Source of the DNA: Flavobacterium sp. ENC
GTDB taxonomy: Bacteria; Bacteroidota; Bacteroidia; Flavobacteriales; Flavobacteriaceae
Direction: 5' to 3'
Assembly (NCBI RefSeq): GCF_020991415.1
Contig: NZ_JAJMOY010000001.1
Span: 806,001-870,000 of the forward strand
DNA length: 64,000 nucleotides
The notes beneath the pieces are model-generated. The model did no database searches. It was not told the DNA's origin and was given only the letters and a program-made list of their open reading frames with translations. The translations under genes and the position numbers were made by a program. Below are positions 37,442 through 45,688 of the stretch, piece by piece. The first letter of the stretch is position 1, and each line of letters starts with the position of its first letter.

Positions 37442-38344
37442 TCAGATCCATTCCTGCGGATGCTCTAACACATTTAGTAATTTTTCTTCTTCACTTCCCG
37501 TTTCCGGATGATGATCGTACACCCACTGCACATGCGGAGGTAAGCTCATCAGGATACTTTCGATTCTTCCGTTGGTTTTTAAACCGAATAAAGTGCCTTT
37601 GTCATGAACCAGATTAAACTCTACATAACGCCCGCGACGGATTTCCTGCCAGTTTCTTTGTTCGGGTGTATAAGGAAGCTCTTTTCTTCTTTCTACAATC
37701 GGAACATAGGCTTCAAGAAAACTATTCCCGACTTCACTTACAAAGCTGAACCAGTCTTCCATAGTCATTTGCTCGTTTGCTTTGCAATAATCAAAGAACA
37801 AGCCGCCAATACCACGGGCTTCGTTTCGGTGTGCGTTCCAGAAATAGGCGTCGCATTGTTTTTTATATTTTGGATAAAATTCCGGATTGTGTCTGTCGCA
37901 AGCTGTTTTACAGGTTTGATGAAAGTGTTTGGCATCTTCTTCAAACAAATAATAAGGCGTTAAATCCTGTCCGCCGCCAAACCATTGTTCGATTACGGTT
38001 CCTTTTTCATCATACATTTCAAAATAACGCCAGTTCGCATGAACCGTCGGAACCATCGGGTTTTTAGGATGAATTACCAGACTTAGTCCGCAGGCAAAGA
38101 AATCAGCTTCTCCAACGCCAAACATCTTTTGCATGGCTTCCGGTAATTTTCCGTGCACGGCTGAAATGTTGACTCCGCCTTTTTCGATAACCGTTCCGTT
38201 TTCGATAACGCGTGTTCTTCCGCCACCGCCTTCCGGGCGTTCCCAGAGATCCTCACGGAATTTTGCAGTTCCGTCAACGGCTTCCAGTCCGGCGCAGATC
38301 TGGTCTTGTAACTTTTGTATGTATGCGTAAAATTTATCTTTCAT
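37442..38344 (-). CDS. hemF: Oxygen-dependent coproporphyrinogen III oxidase
   Basis: Converts coproporphyrinogen III to protoporphyrinogen IX using O2. About 300 residues from MKDKFYAYIQKLQDQICAGLEAVDG. A longer reading to 38419 lies inside the upstream acetyltransferase gene and lacks homology, so 38344 is taken. Conserved blocks: GGGGRTRVIENG, NPMVPTVHANWRYFE, WFGGGQDLTPYY, HRNEARGIGGLFFD and the C-terminal GRYVEFNLVHDKGTLFGLKT. The start overlaps the acetyltransferase stop by 11 bases, suggesting translational coupling. Use of HemF points to aerobic haem synthesis. Confidence 0.96.
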   Translation of the reverse strand: MKDKFYAYIQKLQDQICAGLEAVDGTAKFREDLWERPEGGGGRTRVIENGTVIEKGGVNISAVHGKLPEAMQKMFGVGEADFFACGLSLVIHPKNPMVPTVHANWRYFEMYDEKGTVIEQWFGGGQDLTPYYLFEEDAKHFHQTCKTACDRHNPEFYPKYKKQCDAYFWNAHRNEARGIGGLFFDYCKANEQMTMEDWFSFVSEVGNSFLEAYVPIVERRKELPYTPEQRNWQEIRRGRYVEFNLVHDKGTLFGLKTNGRIESILMSLPPHVQWVYDHHPETGSEEEKLLNVLEHPQEWI

Positions 38345-38885
38345 GGGTCTTGTATTCTGATTTAAGTAATCCGAAATAAACGGTGTTTTGCAATTCGCCG
38401 TCGCCGTTTCTAAATTCATCGCGTAAAATTCCTTCTTGTTTAAAATTGTGTTTTAATGCGATTCGCTGGCTTGCGAGATTGATTTCCGAAGTACAAATGA
38501 AAACTTTATTCAGCTTTAATTCATTGAAACAAAAAGCAAGTGCCTCCGAAACCATTTTTGATGTAATTCCTTTTCCCTGATAGGCCTCATCAATAAAATA
38601 ACCCAATTCACATTTGGAAATACGATAATCTATTGTTTTTACGCATAAATAACCAATTAAGGTATTGTTTGTCAAATCTCTGGCGTAAAAATAAAACCCT
38701 TCTTTGTTTTTCTCTTTGTCAAGACTAACCTTCAGGAAATTTTCTGCTTTCTTCAGAGCATCAGCATTGGCCAGCGTTACCGGGAAAGTTTTTGCAATAT
38801 GATTTTTATTCTTATCAATCAAACTGTAGAATTCTTCTGGAAGAATATGCTCAATACGGTCTGTTTTCCAATCTGTAAAACTCAT
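38334..38885 (-). CDS. GNAT family acetyltransferase (RimJ/RimL type)
   Basis: A 183-residue protein with the RimJ/RimL layout: YFYARDLTNNTLIGYLCVK, then KCELGYFIDEAYQGKGITSKMVSEAL (acetyl-CoA loop Q-G-K-G-I) and the ending SQRIALKHNFKQEGILRDEF. It probably acetylates an N-terminal or side-chain amine; the target is unknown. It lies between a small unknown gene (2-base gap upstream) and hemF (11-base overlap), so it is clearly part of the hem transcript. Confidence 0.9.
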   Translation of the reverse strand: MSFTDWKTDRIEHILPEEFYSLIDKNKNHIAKTFPVTLANADALKKAENFLKVSLDKEKNKEGFYFYARDLTNNTLIGYLCVKTIDYRISKCELGYFIDEAYQGKGITSKMVSEALAFCFNELKLNKVFICTSEINLASQRIALKHNFKQEGILRDEFRNGDGELQNTVYFGLLKSEYKTHER

Positions 38886-38887
38886 TT

Positions 38888-39265
38888 TTATTTGTTTTTA
38901 GCGGAAGCGATTTTAGTATTTACTGCAAAAGAAAAAACGTTGCTTTCTCGCTGTATATATTGGTAAATAGCTAAAGCTTTATCTTCAAAATTATAATTTT
39001 CCACTTTTGAAAATTCCATTAAAAAATCAGCAAATTGCTCTAATTGATTAAAATCTAAATGACATCGAACTAATAGTGTAATCAATTCTTCATTTTGATA
39101 TTCTACTAAACTTTCAATGTCTAAACCAAATTCTTTTAACTGATTTTCAACCTCAAATTTTTTATCATCGGTTAAAGGCTGAGGTACAAAATCAAGAGCA
39201 CGCAATGTTTTCAGGACATTGTCAATTCTGATGCTTTCGTCGTCTCTTAGGCCTTTGTTTAACAT
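38888..39265 (-). CDS. Unknown 125-residue protein in the hem operon
   Basis: I do not recognise a family. The protein starts MLNKGLRDDESIRIDNVLKTLRAL and appears all-helical and acidic, with a leucine-rich middle (QLEQFADFLMEF) and no signal peptide, membrane helix, cysteine pair or metal motif. It ends 2 bases before the acetyltransferase gene, so it is translated as part of that operon. A 27-bp palindrome (39284-39310) begins 18 bases upstream of its start. Confidence 0.7.
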   Translation of the reverse strand: MLNKGLRDDESIRIDNVLKTLRALDFVPQPLTDDKKFEVENQLKEFGLDIESLVEYQNEELITLLVRCHLDFNQLEQFADFLMEFSKVENYNFEDKALAIYQYIQRESNVFSFAVNTKIASAKNK

Positions 39266-39283
39266 TTTTCGTTTGTTACGTTT

Positions 39284-39390
39284 CCTGCAAGGTTTCCAAA
39301 ACCTTGTAGGTATCTTTTGTTTGCATTATCTATTAAAAAAGATTTTGATTGTCTCCAGATAAACCTACAAGGTTTTGGAAACCTTGCAGG
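39284..39390. repeat. REPIN-like inverted pair of 27-bp palindromes (3' side of RAYT)
   Basis: The 27-base element at 39284-39310 (CCTGCAAGGTTTCC..., itself imperfectly palindromic) is the exact reverse complement of the element at 39364-39390; 53 bases lie between them. The pair stands between the RAYT pseudogene and the 125-residue gene. Two REP-like palindromes in inverted orientation with a short spacer is the layout called a REPIN. Confidence 0.85.
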
Positions 39391-39402
39391 ACGAGAAATA
39401 TA

Positions 39403-39968
39403 TTATTCGAAAGTATAAGTTTGATTTAAAAAATCATTTTTTTGCTTATGACAAAAAATGAAATTTTCAATATCACCAAATAAATTTAAAACTTCTTCCC
39501 GCTCTATTTTCGTGTCTTTATCAGAAAAAAAAGCTGGATAAGATGAAAATTTGAAATCCTTAAAATCAAGATCGAAATGATGTTTAGGATTCAAATGAAT
39601 ATAAACAATCAATTGCTTTAAATAGCTTTCATCTTTCAGTTTTATTCTCTTAAAATGCTTTTCGAATAAACTTCCTGTTCTGTTTGTCTGCTTATTAAAA
39701 GCCTTTGCATAAGAATTAAACAAGTTTGAAAATGCTGTGTAACTTCTTTCTCTTCATTATTTAAGCGAATGACTAAATGAAAATGATTATTCATTAGGCA
39801 ATAAGCAAAAATTGAAATCTTATCAGATAAATATTTTGAAACCTGCTTTAAGAAATAGATCTTATTGTCTTCTTTTTCAAATATATTGATTCCATTAATA
39901 CCACGATTATAAATATGATAATAACAATCTTTCTCTAAAACCTCTAGCTTCATTTTATTCGTTTTCAT
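39403..39968 (-). pseudogene. REP-associated tyrosine transposase (RAYT, Y1_Tnp family), frameshifted
   Basis: Two overlapping frames together make one transposase. The 5' part (start MKTNKMKLEVLEKDCYYHI at 39968, or the inner Met at 39953) has YHIYNRGI and the HUH motif in LMNNHFHLVI. The 3' part has NSYAKAFNKQTNRTGSLFEKHFKR and the catalytic-Tyr motif YIHLNPKHH. The frame is lost at 39729-39732: one extra T in the minus-strand TTTT run would restore HFSNLFNSYAKAFN, the usual family sequence. So it is most likely a one-base deletion, though a sequencing error or rare slippage cannot be excluded. RAYTs are single-copy, host-adapted relatives of IS200/IS605 transposases that act on REP palindromes. 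Two inverted pairs of such palindromes flank this gene. It splits the hem genes between hemE and the hypothetical-hemF block. Confidence 0.88.
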
Positions 39969-39970
39969 AT

Positions 39971-40056
39971 CCTGCAAGGTTTCCAAAGCCTTGTAGGTAT
40001 TCTTTACCGCTACTAGTAACTTATTTATATCTACAAGGTTTTGGAAACCTTGCAGG
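39971..40056. repeat. REPIN-like inverted palindrome pair (5' side of RAYT)
   Basis: 39971-39997 repeats the 39284-39310 element with one change (A to G in the right half), and 40031-40056 is its reverse complement (26 of 27 positions), spacer 33 bases. The proximal copy ends 2 bases before the RAYT start at 39968. Confidence 0.85.
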
Positions 40057-40085
40057 AAAGCCAATCGTTGACTTAAAACTAAATA

Positions 40086-41111
40086 CTATTGCCCATATTC
40101 CTTCACCGCGTCAATAAACGCTTTGGCGTGGTCTACAGGGATATTTGGTAAAATTCCGTGGCCTAAATTTACGATATATTTGTCTTTTCCGAATTCGTCG
40201 ATCATTTCATGAACCATTTTTTTGATGACTGGAATAGGGGAAAGCAATCTTGAAGGATCAAAATTTCCCTGAAGTGTAATGTTTCCACCAGATAAATAAC
40301 GGGCATTTCTGGCAGAACAAGTCCAGTCAACACCCAAAGCAGAAGCTTTACTTTTACCCATTTCATTCAAAGCAAACCAGCATCCTTTTCCAAAAACAAT
40401 AACCGGAGCGTGATCCGCCAAAGCTTCAACGATCTGGTTGATGTATTTCCAGGAGAATTCCTGATAATCCACCGGAGAAAGCATTCCTCCCCAGGAATCA
40501 AAAACCTGAACAGCATCAACACCCGCTTTTACTTTTTCTTTTAGGTATAAAATGGTGGTGTCTGTAATTTTTTGCAATAAGGTGTGGGCCGCTATCGGAT
40601 TAGAAAAACAAAATCCTTTGGCAGTATCAAAACTTTTAGACCCTTTTCCTTCAACGGCATAACAGAAAATCGTCCATGGTGAACCGGCGAAACCAATTAA
40701 CGGTACTTCGTCGTTCAGCATTTCTTTGGTCAGTTTAATAGCATCCATTACATATCCTAAGGTTTCCTGAATGTCCGGTACGTAAACACCTTCAACATCA
40801 GCTGCAGTACGGATAGGATTTGGAAGAAACGGACCGAAATTTTCTTTCATTAAAACTTCAATTCCCATTGCCTGAGGGACAACCAGAATATCCGAGAAAA
40901 GGATCGCAGCATCCGGAGCAATTCTGCGAATAGGCTGTACGGTAATTTCAGCAGCTAATTCCGGAGTCTGACAACGGGTAAAAAAATCATACTTGTCACG
41001 CAAAGCGATGAATTCAGGTAAATATCTTCCGGCCTGACGCATCATCCATACTGGCGGGCGTTGAACAGTTTCTCCTTTTAGTGCTTTTAAAAATAGGTCG
41101 TTTTTTAACAT
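40086..41111 (-). CDS. hemE: Uroporphyrinogen decarboxylase
   Basis: Removes four carboxyl groups from uroporphyrinogen III to give coproporphyrinogen III. 341 residues. The signature [17 protein letters not shown] is near the N-terminus, followed by [34 protein letters not shown] and, near the end, [21 protein letters not shown]. Active-site Asp in FSDIL is present. It follows hemD across a 94-base gap holding an inverted repeat; the 30-base tandem word at 41120-41149 ends 8 bases before its ATG and is identical to the one before hemH. Confidence 0.97.
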   Translation of the reverse strand: MLKNDLFLKALKGETVQRPPVWMMRQAGRYLPEFIALRDKYDFFTRCQTPELAAEITVQPIRRIAPDAAILFSDILVVPQAMGIEVLMKENFGPFLPNPIRTAADVEGVYVPDIQETLGYVMDAIKLTKEMLNDEVPLIGFAGSPWTIFCYAVEGKGSKSFDTAKGFCFSNPIAAHTLLQKITDTTILYLKEKVKAGVDAVQVFDSWGGMLSPVDYQEFSWKYINQIVEALADHAPVIVFGKGCWFALNEMGKSKASALGVDWTCSARNARYLSGGNITLQGNFDPSRLLSPIPVIKKMVHEMIDEFGKDKYIVNLGHGILPNIPVDHAKAFIDAVKEYGQ

Positions 41112-41119
41112 TTTTTATT

Positions 41120-41200
41120 GCTTTAGGCTTTAAGCTTTAGGCTTTAAGCTTTGTTTTTATTTGTCTTTTTGCTTATGGCTTACAGCCTAAAGCTTATTGC
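41120..41200 (-). repeat. Inverted-repeat leader of hemE with tandem 15-bp words
   Basis: Read on the minus strand, a distal arm (41171-41200, containing AAGCTTTAGGCT) is followed by a proximal arm made of two copies of GCTTAAAGCCTAAA (41120-41149). AAGCTTTAGGCT pairs perfectly with AGCCTAAAGCTT. The proximal arm is identical over 30 bases to 50016-50045 in front of hemH, in the same orientation to the gene. It could form an mRNA hairpin between hemD and hemE. Confidence 0.75.
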
Positions 41201-41205
41201 TTTAT

Positions 41206-41871
41206 TTATTTGTATTCTTGAATGACATCTTCAATAACGTCTTCAACCGTTGGCTGATCTGCAATGATGATGTTTTTGGTGATTTTATCTAAAGCATCTG
41301 CGGTGGTTTCTCCAATGCAGAAGCATTTTTCTTTCTTTATGGTATTCTCTTTTAAATAACTCTCAACGCCGGAAGGGCTGAAAAACAGAATGGCATCCGG
41401 TGCTGTTTTTATTTTCTGAGGCGTTAATGAAGTATCATAAACCTGAATTTCATTGAATTTCACCTCACCCTCTTTCAGTGCTTGCGGCAAAGTTTCCCTG
41501 CGAAGGTTTCCACTAAAAAAAGTAAAGCTTTCATTGCGGTAAATCAAGGTGATAATTTCGGCTAAATCTGAAGCATAACCCGTGTAAGCCACAACATTAA
41601 AACCGCTCTCCGACAAAAGAATCTTTGTTTTTAAGCCTACGCAAAAAACATTTTTGCTTTTCAGTTTTTCTGATTCCGGATTCGATAAAACGCTGTGAAC
41701 GGCATTCTGACTTGTAAAAATCAGGTTTTCGTTGAGGTCTTTTAACTCGAAAGGTTTGTTTTGGGTTTGAATAAAGTCAGCCTCGATTACTTCAATATTG
41801 GCTTTTGCCAGTGCTTGTTTTTGTTCGCCCGACAGCTTTTTTGTAGCTATTATTTGAATTGGTTTTGCCAT
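41206..41871 (-). CDS. hemD: Uroporphyrinogen-III synthase
   Basis: Closes hydroxymethylbilane into uroporphyrinogen III with inversion of ring D. 221 residues. The family is weakly conserved, but the two-lobed pattern is visible: LIFTSQNAVHSVL, VFCVGLKTKILLSESGFNV in lobe one, then YDTSLTPQKIKTAPDAILFFSPSGVESYL and CFCIGETTADALDK in lobe two, with the C-terminal DQPTVEDVIEDV. Position supports the call: its first base overlaps the last base of hemC, and hemE follows. Confidence 0.92.
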   Translation of the reverse strand: MAKPIQIIATKKLSGEQKQALAKANIEVIEADFIQTQNKPFELKDLNENLIFTSQNAVHSVLSNPESEKLKSKNVFCVGLKTKILLSESGFNVVAYTGYASDLAEIITLIYRNESFTFFSGNLRRETLPQALKEGEVKFNEIQVYDTSLTPQKIKTAPDAILFFSPSGVESYLKENTIKKEKCFCIGETTADALDKITKNIIIADQPTVEDVIEDVIQEYK

Positions 41872-42797
41872 TATTTTTTCAGGGATTCTTTAATCGTTTG
41901 CATCAATTCGGCTCCGCCATTGTTCAGGATTTCCTGAGCAGCGAAGAATCCCAGTTTTTTCCATTCTTCAATGGCAACTGTTTTGTCAATTTCAAGCTTT
42001 TGTTTTCCGTCAACAGAAAGCAGAACACCTTGAAAGTGAAGGGTATCTTCGTCTTCATTATAACGGACCAAAGCTCCGATTGGTGCTGTACAGCCACCTT
42101 CTAAAGTTCGTAGAAACTGACGTTCAATATAGGTGCAGATTTCTGTTTCAATATGATTGAGTTGCGATAAGGCATCCAGCGTATAATTGTCGTTTTCCAT
42201 AGCCACAACAAGCATCGCTCCTTGTGCCGGTGCCGGAATCATCCAGTCTAAATTGATATAATTTTCGGGTTTCAGGTTAATGCGTTCCAGGCCTGCAGCA
42301 GCAAAAACTGCCCCGTCCCAGTTGTTGTCCTGTAATTTCTGCATACGGGTGTTTACATTTCCGCGTAAATCAACCACAGTATGATTGGGATATTTATGGA
42401 ACCATTGTGCCTGGCGACGCAGACTTCCTGTTGCAATTGTACTGGGCTTGTTCGTAAAATCCGGATTTCCTTTGTGTACCAAAATGTCCAGAACATTCGC
42501 TCTTTCGAGAACTGCTGCCTGAACGATACCTTTTGGCAAGGCTGTCGGAACGTCTTTCATGGAGTGAACGGCAATATCAACCTCACCATTAATCATGGCA
42601 ATGTCCAGCGTTTTGGTGAAAATTCCTGTAATGCCAAGTTCATAAAGAGGCTTGTCGAGAATAATATCGCCTGTTGATTTTACAGCTATAATTTCGGTTT
42701 TATATCCTAAATCGTTTAATTTTTTTTCGACAGTATGAGCCTGCCAAAGTGCTAATTCGCTATCGCGAGTTCCTATTCTAATAACTTTTTGAACCAT
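41871..42797 (-). CDS. hemC: Porphobilinogen deaminase (hydroxymethylbilane synthase)
   Basis: Polymerises four porphobilinogens into hydroxymethylbilane. 308 residues. Opens with IRIGTRDSELALWQAHTVE; then GIFTKTLDIAMINGEVDIAVHSMKD carries the catalytic Asp; GSLRRQAQ and DLRGNVNTRM bind the substrate; Cys236 in LEGGCTAPIGA is the dipyrromethane cofactor attachment site. The length is normal. It lies 46 bases after hemA and shares one base with hemD, so hemA-hemC-hemD form one operon. Confidence 0.97.
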   Translation of the reverse strand: MVQKVIRIGTRDSELALWQAHTVEKKLNDLGYKTEIIAVKSTGDIILDKPLYELGITGIFTKTLDIAMINGEVDIAVHSMKDVPTALPKGIVQAAVLERANVLDILVHKGNPDFTNKPSTIATGSLRRQAQWFHKYPNHTVVDLRGNVNTRMQKLQDNNWDGAVFAAAGLERINLKPENYINLDWMIPAPAQGAMLVVAMENDNYTLDALSQLNHIETEICTYIERQFLRTLEGGCTAPIGALVRYNEDEDTLHFQGVLLSVDGKQKLEIDKTVAIEEWKKLGFFAAQEILNNGGAELMQTIKESLKK

Positions 42798-42843
42798 ATT
42801 ATTTTTGAAATCCCGGAAATTAAGGAACCTTATTTTAAACTAT

Positions 42844-44148
42844 TTATGACAGATTGATTTTGTATTTTTCTTCGGCTGGTGAAGTAGTGTTTTTTGGTGC
42901 AAGCTGTCCTATTTGAAATACTTTTTCAATAAATTCAATACTTTCATCCAATGAAGTATTTTCATTTTTTAAGTGAGTTGCAAATTGATTTGTTATTTTT
43001 TGAATAATTCTGGAGCTGATTAAATCAGCCTGAGCTTCATCAAAATTGATTGTTTTCTTTTTTTGAAAAGCCAGTTCACCGGCTACAATATCATTTAGTT
43101 TGGCTTTTAAGGCATGAATAGTCGGGGCGTATTTTCTACCATTTACCCATGTATTCAATTCCAGTTTCATATCCTCAATAATAGCTTCGGCAGCAGGAAT
43201 ATGCTGTTTTCTTCTTTCCAGCGTGTCATCTGTAATTTGAGACAAATAATCCAGATGTATTAAAGTTACTCCGGGTATTTGTTCTACATCCGGATTTACA
43301 TTTCTTGGAATGGATAAATCCAAAATCAATAATGGTTTTTTTAAATTCAGCAGTGTTTTGTCTATCGTTGGATTTTGTGCTCCCGTAGCTACGACCAGTA
43401 CATCTGCCTGTTGTATTTCTTCCTGTAAATTGGCGTAATCTTTTACAATAACATTTAGTTTTCCGGCCAATATTTCAGCCTTGTTTTTTGTTCTGTTTAT
43501 AAGAGTAATATGGCCGTTTTTGGTATGTTTTACCAGATTTTCGCAGGTATTTCTGCCTATTTTTCCTGTTCCGAACAATAAAATATTTTTGTTTCCAATG
43601 TCTTCTACATTTCGGATAATATATTGAACCGATGCAAACGAAACGGATGTTGCACCAGAAGAAATTTCAGTATCTGTTTTGATTTTTTTGCTCGCCTGAA
43701 TAACGGAGTTTACTAAACGGTCCAGGAATGTATTCACTAAACCTTCTAATTTACTATTGTTAAAAGCGTTTTTAATCTGGCTGATGATTTCGAAATCACC
43801 AAGGATCTGACTGTCTAAACCTGTTCCAACGCGAAACATGTGGTTAACAGCTTCCTGATTTTTGTATATATAGGCAACTTCTCTAAATTCTTCTACGGAA
43901 CCATTGCTGTTTTCGCAAAGCAATTTGATTAATTCATATGGATGATTGGCAAAACCATATATTTCAGTTCTGTTACAAGTAGAAGTGACAATTAATGATT
44001 CGATCCCTTCCGATTTGGCTTGTACCAACAAATCAGATTGTGCCTTAGTATCTAAACTAAATTTTCCTCTAATAGTGGCATCTGCTTTTTTATAACTTAA
44101 ACCTAATGCGTAAAAAGTGGTGGTTCTGGACATGTTAAAATTTTCCAT
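42844..44148 (-). CDS. hemA: Glutamyl-tRNA reductase
   Basis: First committed step of haem synthesis by the C5 pathway: reduces glutamyl-tRNA to glutamate-1-semialdehyde with NADPH. About 434 residues. Catalytic Cys58 lies in VTSTCNRTEIYG, followed by RVGTGLDSQILGDFEIISQIK, the NADPH fold with LLFGTGKIGRNTCENL, then LLILDLSIPRNVNP and the C-terminal dimerisation helices. The Met at 44148 (MENFNMSRTTT) is used; Met at 44133 is an alternative. A promoter TTG-N21-TAATTTTG lies just upstream. hemC and hemD follow. The partner hemL is not in this window. Confidence 0.96.
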   Translation of the reverse strand: MENFNMSRTTTFYALGLSYKKADATIRGKFSLDTKAQSDLLVQAKSEGIESLIVTSTCNRTEIYGFANHPYELIKLLCENSNGSVEEFREVAYIYKNQEAVNHMFRVGTGLDSQILGDFEIISQIKNAFNNSKLEGLVNTFLDRLVNSVIQASKKIKTDTEISSGATSVSFASVQYIIRNVEDIGNKNILLFGTGKIGRNTCENLVKHTKNGHITLINRTKNKAEILAGKLNVIVKDYANLQEEIQQADVLVVATGAQNPTIDKTLLNLKKPLLILDLSIPRNVNPDVEQIPGVTLIHLDYLSQITDDTLERRKQHIPAAEAIIEDMKLELNTWVNGRKYAPTIHALKAKLNDIVAGELAFQKKKTINFDEAQADLISSRIIQKITNQFATHLKNENTSLDESIEFIEKVFQIGQLAPKNTTSPAEEKYKINLS

Positions 44149-44173
44149 ATTATGCTTTCCTTAAAAAGTTCAA

Positions 44174-44205
44174 CAAAATTATTACTAACTAATTTATAAA
44201 AACAA
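44174..44205 (-). promoter_or_regulatory. hemA promoter
   Basis: On the minus strand TTG (complement of 44203-44205), a 21-base spacer, then TAATTTTG (44174-44181), matching the Bacteroidota TTG-N17-23-TAnnTTTG pattern. It would give a leader of about 20 bases. Confidence 0.55.
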
Positions 44206-44460
44206 CGCTAGAGGTACTTTTTATATCGCTATGGAATAAATTGATTCAAAATGGCATTCTAAATAGTATTTTTCGCCATTAATAATGATATCAAGCATTC
44301 AATAATATCTTATATATACTTATTCTAAATAAGAACCGTGTTTTTGTGTGAAACGATACAAGAAAAAATATCGCTATGGGTTCGGTAAATGCAAATTGCC
44401 ATTATAAATAATTCACTTTCATCTTATTAATGAGCGTGTTTATAATATGGTTAGCATAAT
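44206..44460. other. Long non-coding gap upstream of hemA with direct repeats
   Basis: No gene is supported. The 12-mer ATATCGCTATGG occurs twice (44223-44234 and 44368-44379), 145 bases apart, each followed 30-60 bases later by GCCATTA(A)TAA-type sequence. CTTATTCTAAATAAG (about 44319-44333) is an inverted repeat of 5-bp arms and could be a repressor site. Base composition is very AT-rich. Confidence 0.5.
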
Positions 44461-44464
44461 AAAT

Positions 44465-44495
44465 AAAAACGCTACCCGGAACAGGTAGCGTTTTT
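44465..44495 (-). terminator. Terminator of the globin-like lipoprotein operon
   Basis: AAAAACGCTACC (44465-44476) and GGTAGCGTTTTT (44484-44495) form a perfect 12-bp stem with a 7-base loop. On the minus strand it follows the stop at 44505 by 9 bases and ends in a T run. Confidence 0.85.
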
Positions 44496-44504
44496 GAGAA
44501 GAAA

Positions 44505-45101
44505 TTATTTTTGAACAATTGGAGTTCTCAATGATTCTAAAACAACAACAATATCAGTATAAAGTTCTGTATTAGAAGCAACACCATTTGCATTGGCCGC
44601 AGCGCCTACGTAACCTTCGAATTTTGTATAATCCGCACTGCTTGATTTTGTTCCCATACGAGGGTTTGTAGCAGGATTATGTGCCGCTGTCATACTCAAA
44701 CCAGAATAGGTATTTACAGCATTTGTACCTCCCGTGTTAAACGAAAAGAAATCAGTCAGATTGTCTGATAATTTAGCAATGTTAGTGGCCTGGGTAGTTC
44801 CTGTTTCCGCTAATAAAGGAGCAAAATGTGCTTGTAAATTTCCGGAAGCATTCGACTGAACGTCTGCAACAATTAATCCTATAGTTGAATTCACCACTTT
44901 ACGGAAGCTTAAACGTCCCTGTTCGATCATTTGACCTGAATTATCCGGATCGGCAACCATTTTAGTTCCGCCCAGGCGCTCATAAATTGATGCTTTTACA
45001 ACCGGTGGTGCCGGAGCGTCATCATCATTGCTGCTGCAGGAAGTCAGAGTCGCTGATGCAACGAGTAATACACTAAGTGTAATTTTAGAATAAATTTTCA
45101 T
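44505..45101 (-). CDS. Lipoprotein resembling group 1 truncated haemoglobin
   Basis: 198 residues. Signal MKIYSKITLSVLLVASATLTSC ends in a lipobox (Cys22), with an Asp/Pro linker after it. The rest follows truncated-globin order: SIYERLGG (residues 38-45) like the family's N-terminal L-Y-E-R-L-G-G, LSDNLTDFFSFNTGG (residues 111-125) like the K/L-T-D-F-L-S-x-x-x-G-G segment, then YSGLSMTAAHNP with His141 in the position of the proximal haem ligand, and the GV...EL...VLESLR-x-x-IV ending. The middle is longer than in cytosolic truncated globins. A lipid-anchored, exported globin is unusual; ligand sensing, NO/O2 chemistry or haem transfer are guesses. It is last in a minus-strand operon beside the hem genes. 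It could instead be a globin-like fold that has lost haem. Confidence 0.7.
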   Translation of the reverse strand: MKIYSKITLSVLLVASATLTSCSSNDDDAPAPPVVKASIYERLGGTKMVADPDNSGQMIEQGRLSFRKVVNSTIGLIVADVQSNASGNLQAHFAPLLAETGTTQATNIAKLSDNLTDFFSFNTGGTNAVNTYSGLSMTAAHNPATNPRMGTKSSSADYTKFEGYVGAAANANGVASNTELYTDIVVVLESLRTPIVQK

Positions 45102-45119
45102 AATAATAATATTAAAGGG

Positions 45120-45554
45120 TTAATTAAAAAATTGATTTATTTTCTGAGATAATTTGTAGCTCAAACTATTTTGGTCCATAGGACAAACTTCTTTATTCGC
45201 CAAATCGGCGGGTAAAATATAACGCTGAGCGTCGTAATGTCTTTTCGCCATTAGCTCGTCATATACTTTTTTAGAACTAGTGATTTTATTGTTGTGGAAG
45301 TAAACAACCACATTTCTTTTAACGATGATAGAATCTGAGGTCAATCCTTTTATAGATCTTAAATCCGAACAAATTTGTTTCGCCTGAACAGAATCTATAT
45401 TTGTTTTAAAGTCGATCCGGCTTACTTGCAGATTTGGAGTTTCGTAAACAGCAGGCTTAGCCGTAATAATGTGGAAAAGAAGAATGGCAAAAAATAAGAC
45501 TGTAATTATCAATCCCATCCAGAGTCCTTTTTTTATTATTTTGTTAATTTTCAT
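45120..45554 (-). CDS. Membrane-anchored protein of unknown function, possible HMA-like fold
   Basis: 144 residues. One transmembrane helix (residues 12-33) then an extracytoplasmic part. The stretch DSVQAKQICSDLRSIKGLTSDSIIVKRNVVVYFHNNKITSSKKVYDEL has the beta-alpha-beta-beta-alpha rhythm of heavy-metal-associated domains but lacks their CxxC, so metal binding by that site is not expected; two other cysteines are present (ICSD, EVCPMD). I do not recognise the family. It ends 18 bases before the globin-like lipoprotein gene and lies in the same operon. Confidence 0.65.
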   Translation of the reverse strand: MKINKIIKKGLWMGLIITVLFFAILLFHIITAKPAVYETPNLQVSRIDFKTNIDSVQAKQICSDLRSIKGLTSDSIIVKRNVVVYFHNNKITSSKKVYDELMAKRHYDAQRYILPADLANKEVCPMDQNSLSYKLSQKINQFFN

Positions 45555-45688
45555 AAAGCTGATTTTTAAAATGATTGGATTTTAATAGCTATATACGGGC
45601 ACTTTTTTGGCTTGGTTTTATTTAAAGCAAGGAAAAGCTTAGTTTAGAATAGTTTTAAATAGCTAAAACGTTGTAGATCGAAGTCATT

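Noticed and set aside
37442..38419. A longer HemF start at 38419
   Set aside because: The extra 25 residues lie inside the acetyltransferase gene and do not match the family; the Met at 38344 does.
39403..39968. Programmed frameshifting in the RAYT gene
   Set aside because: No slippery heptamer of the usual type at the junction; a four-T run and a missing base explain it more simply, and this family is not known for frameshifting.
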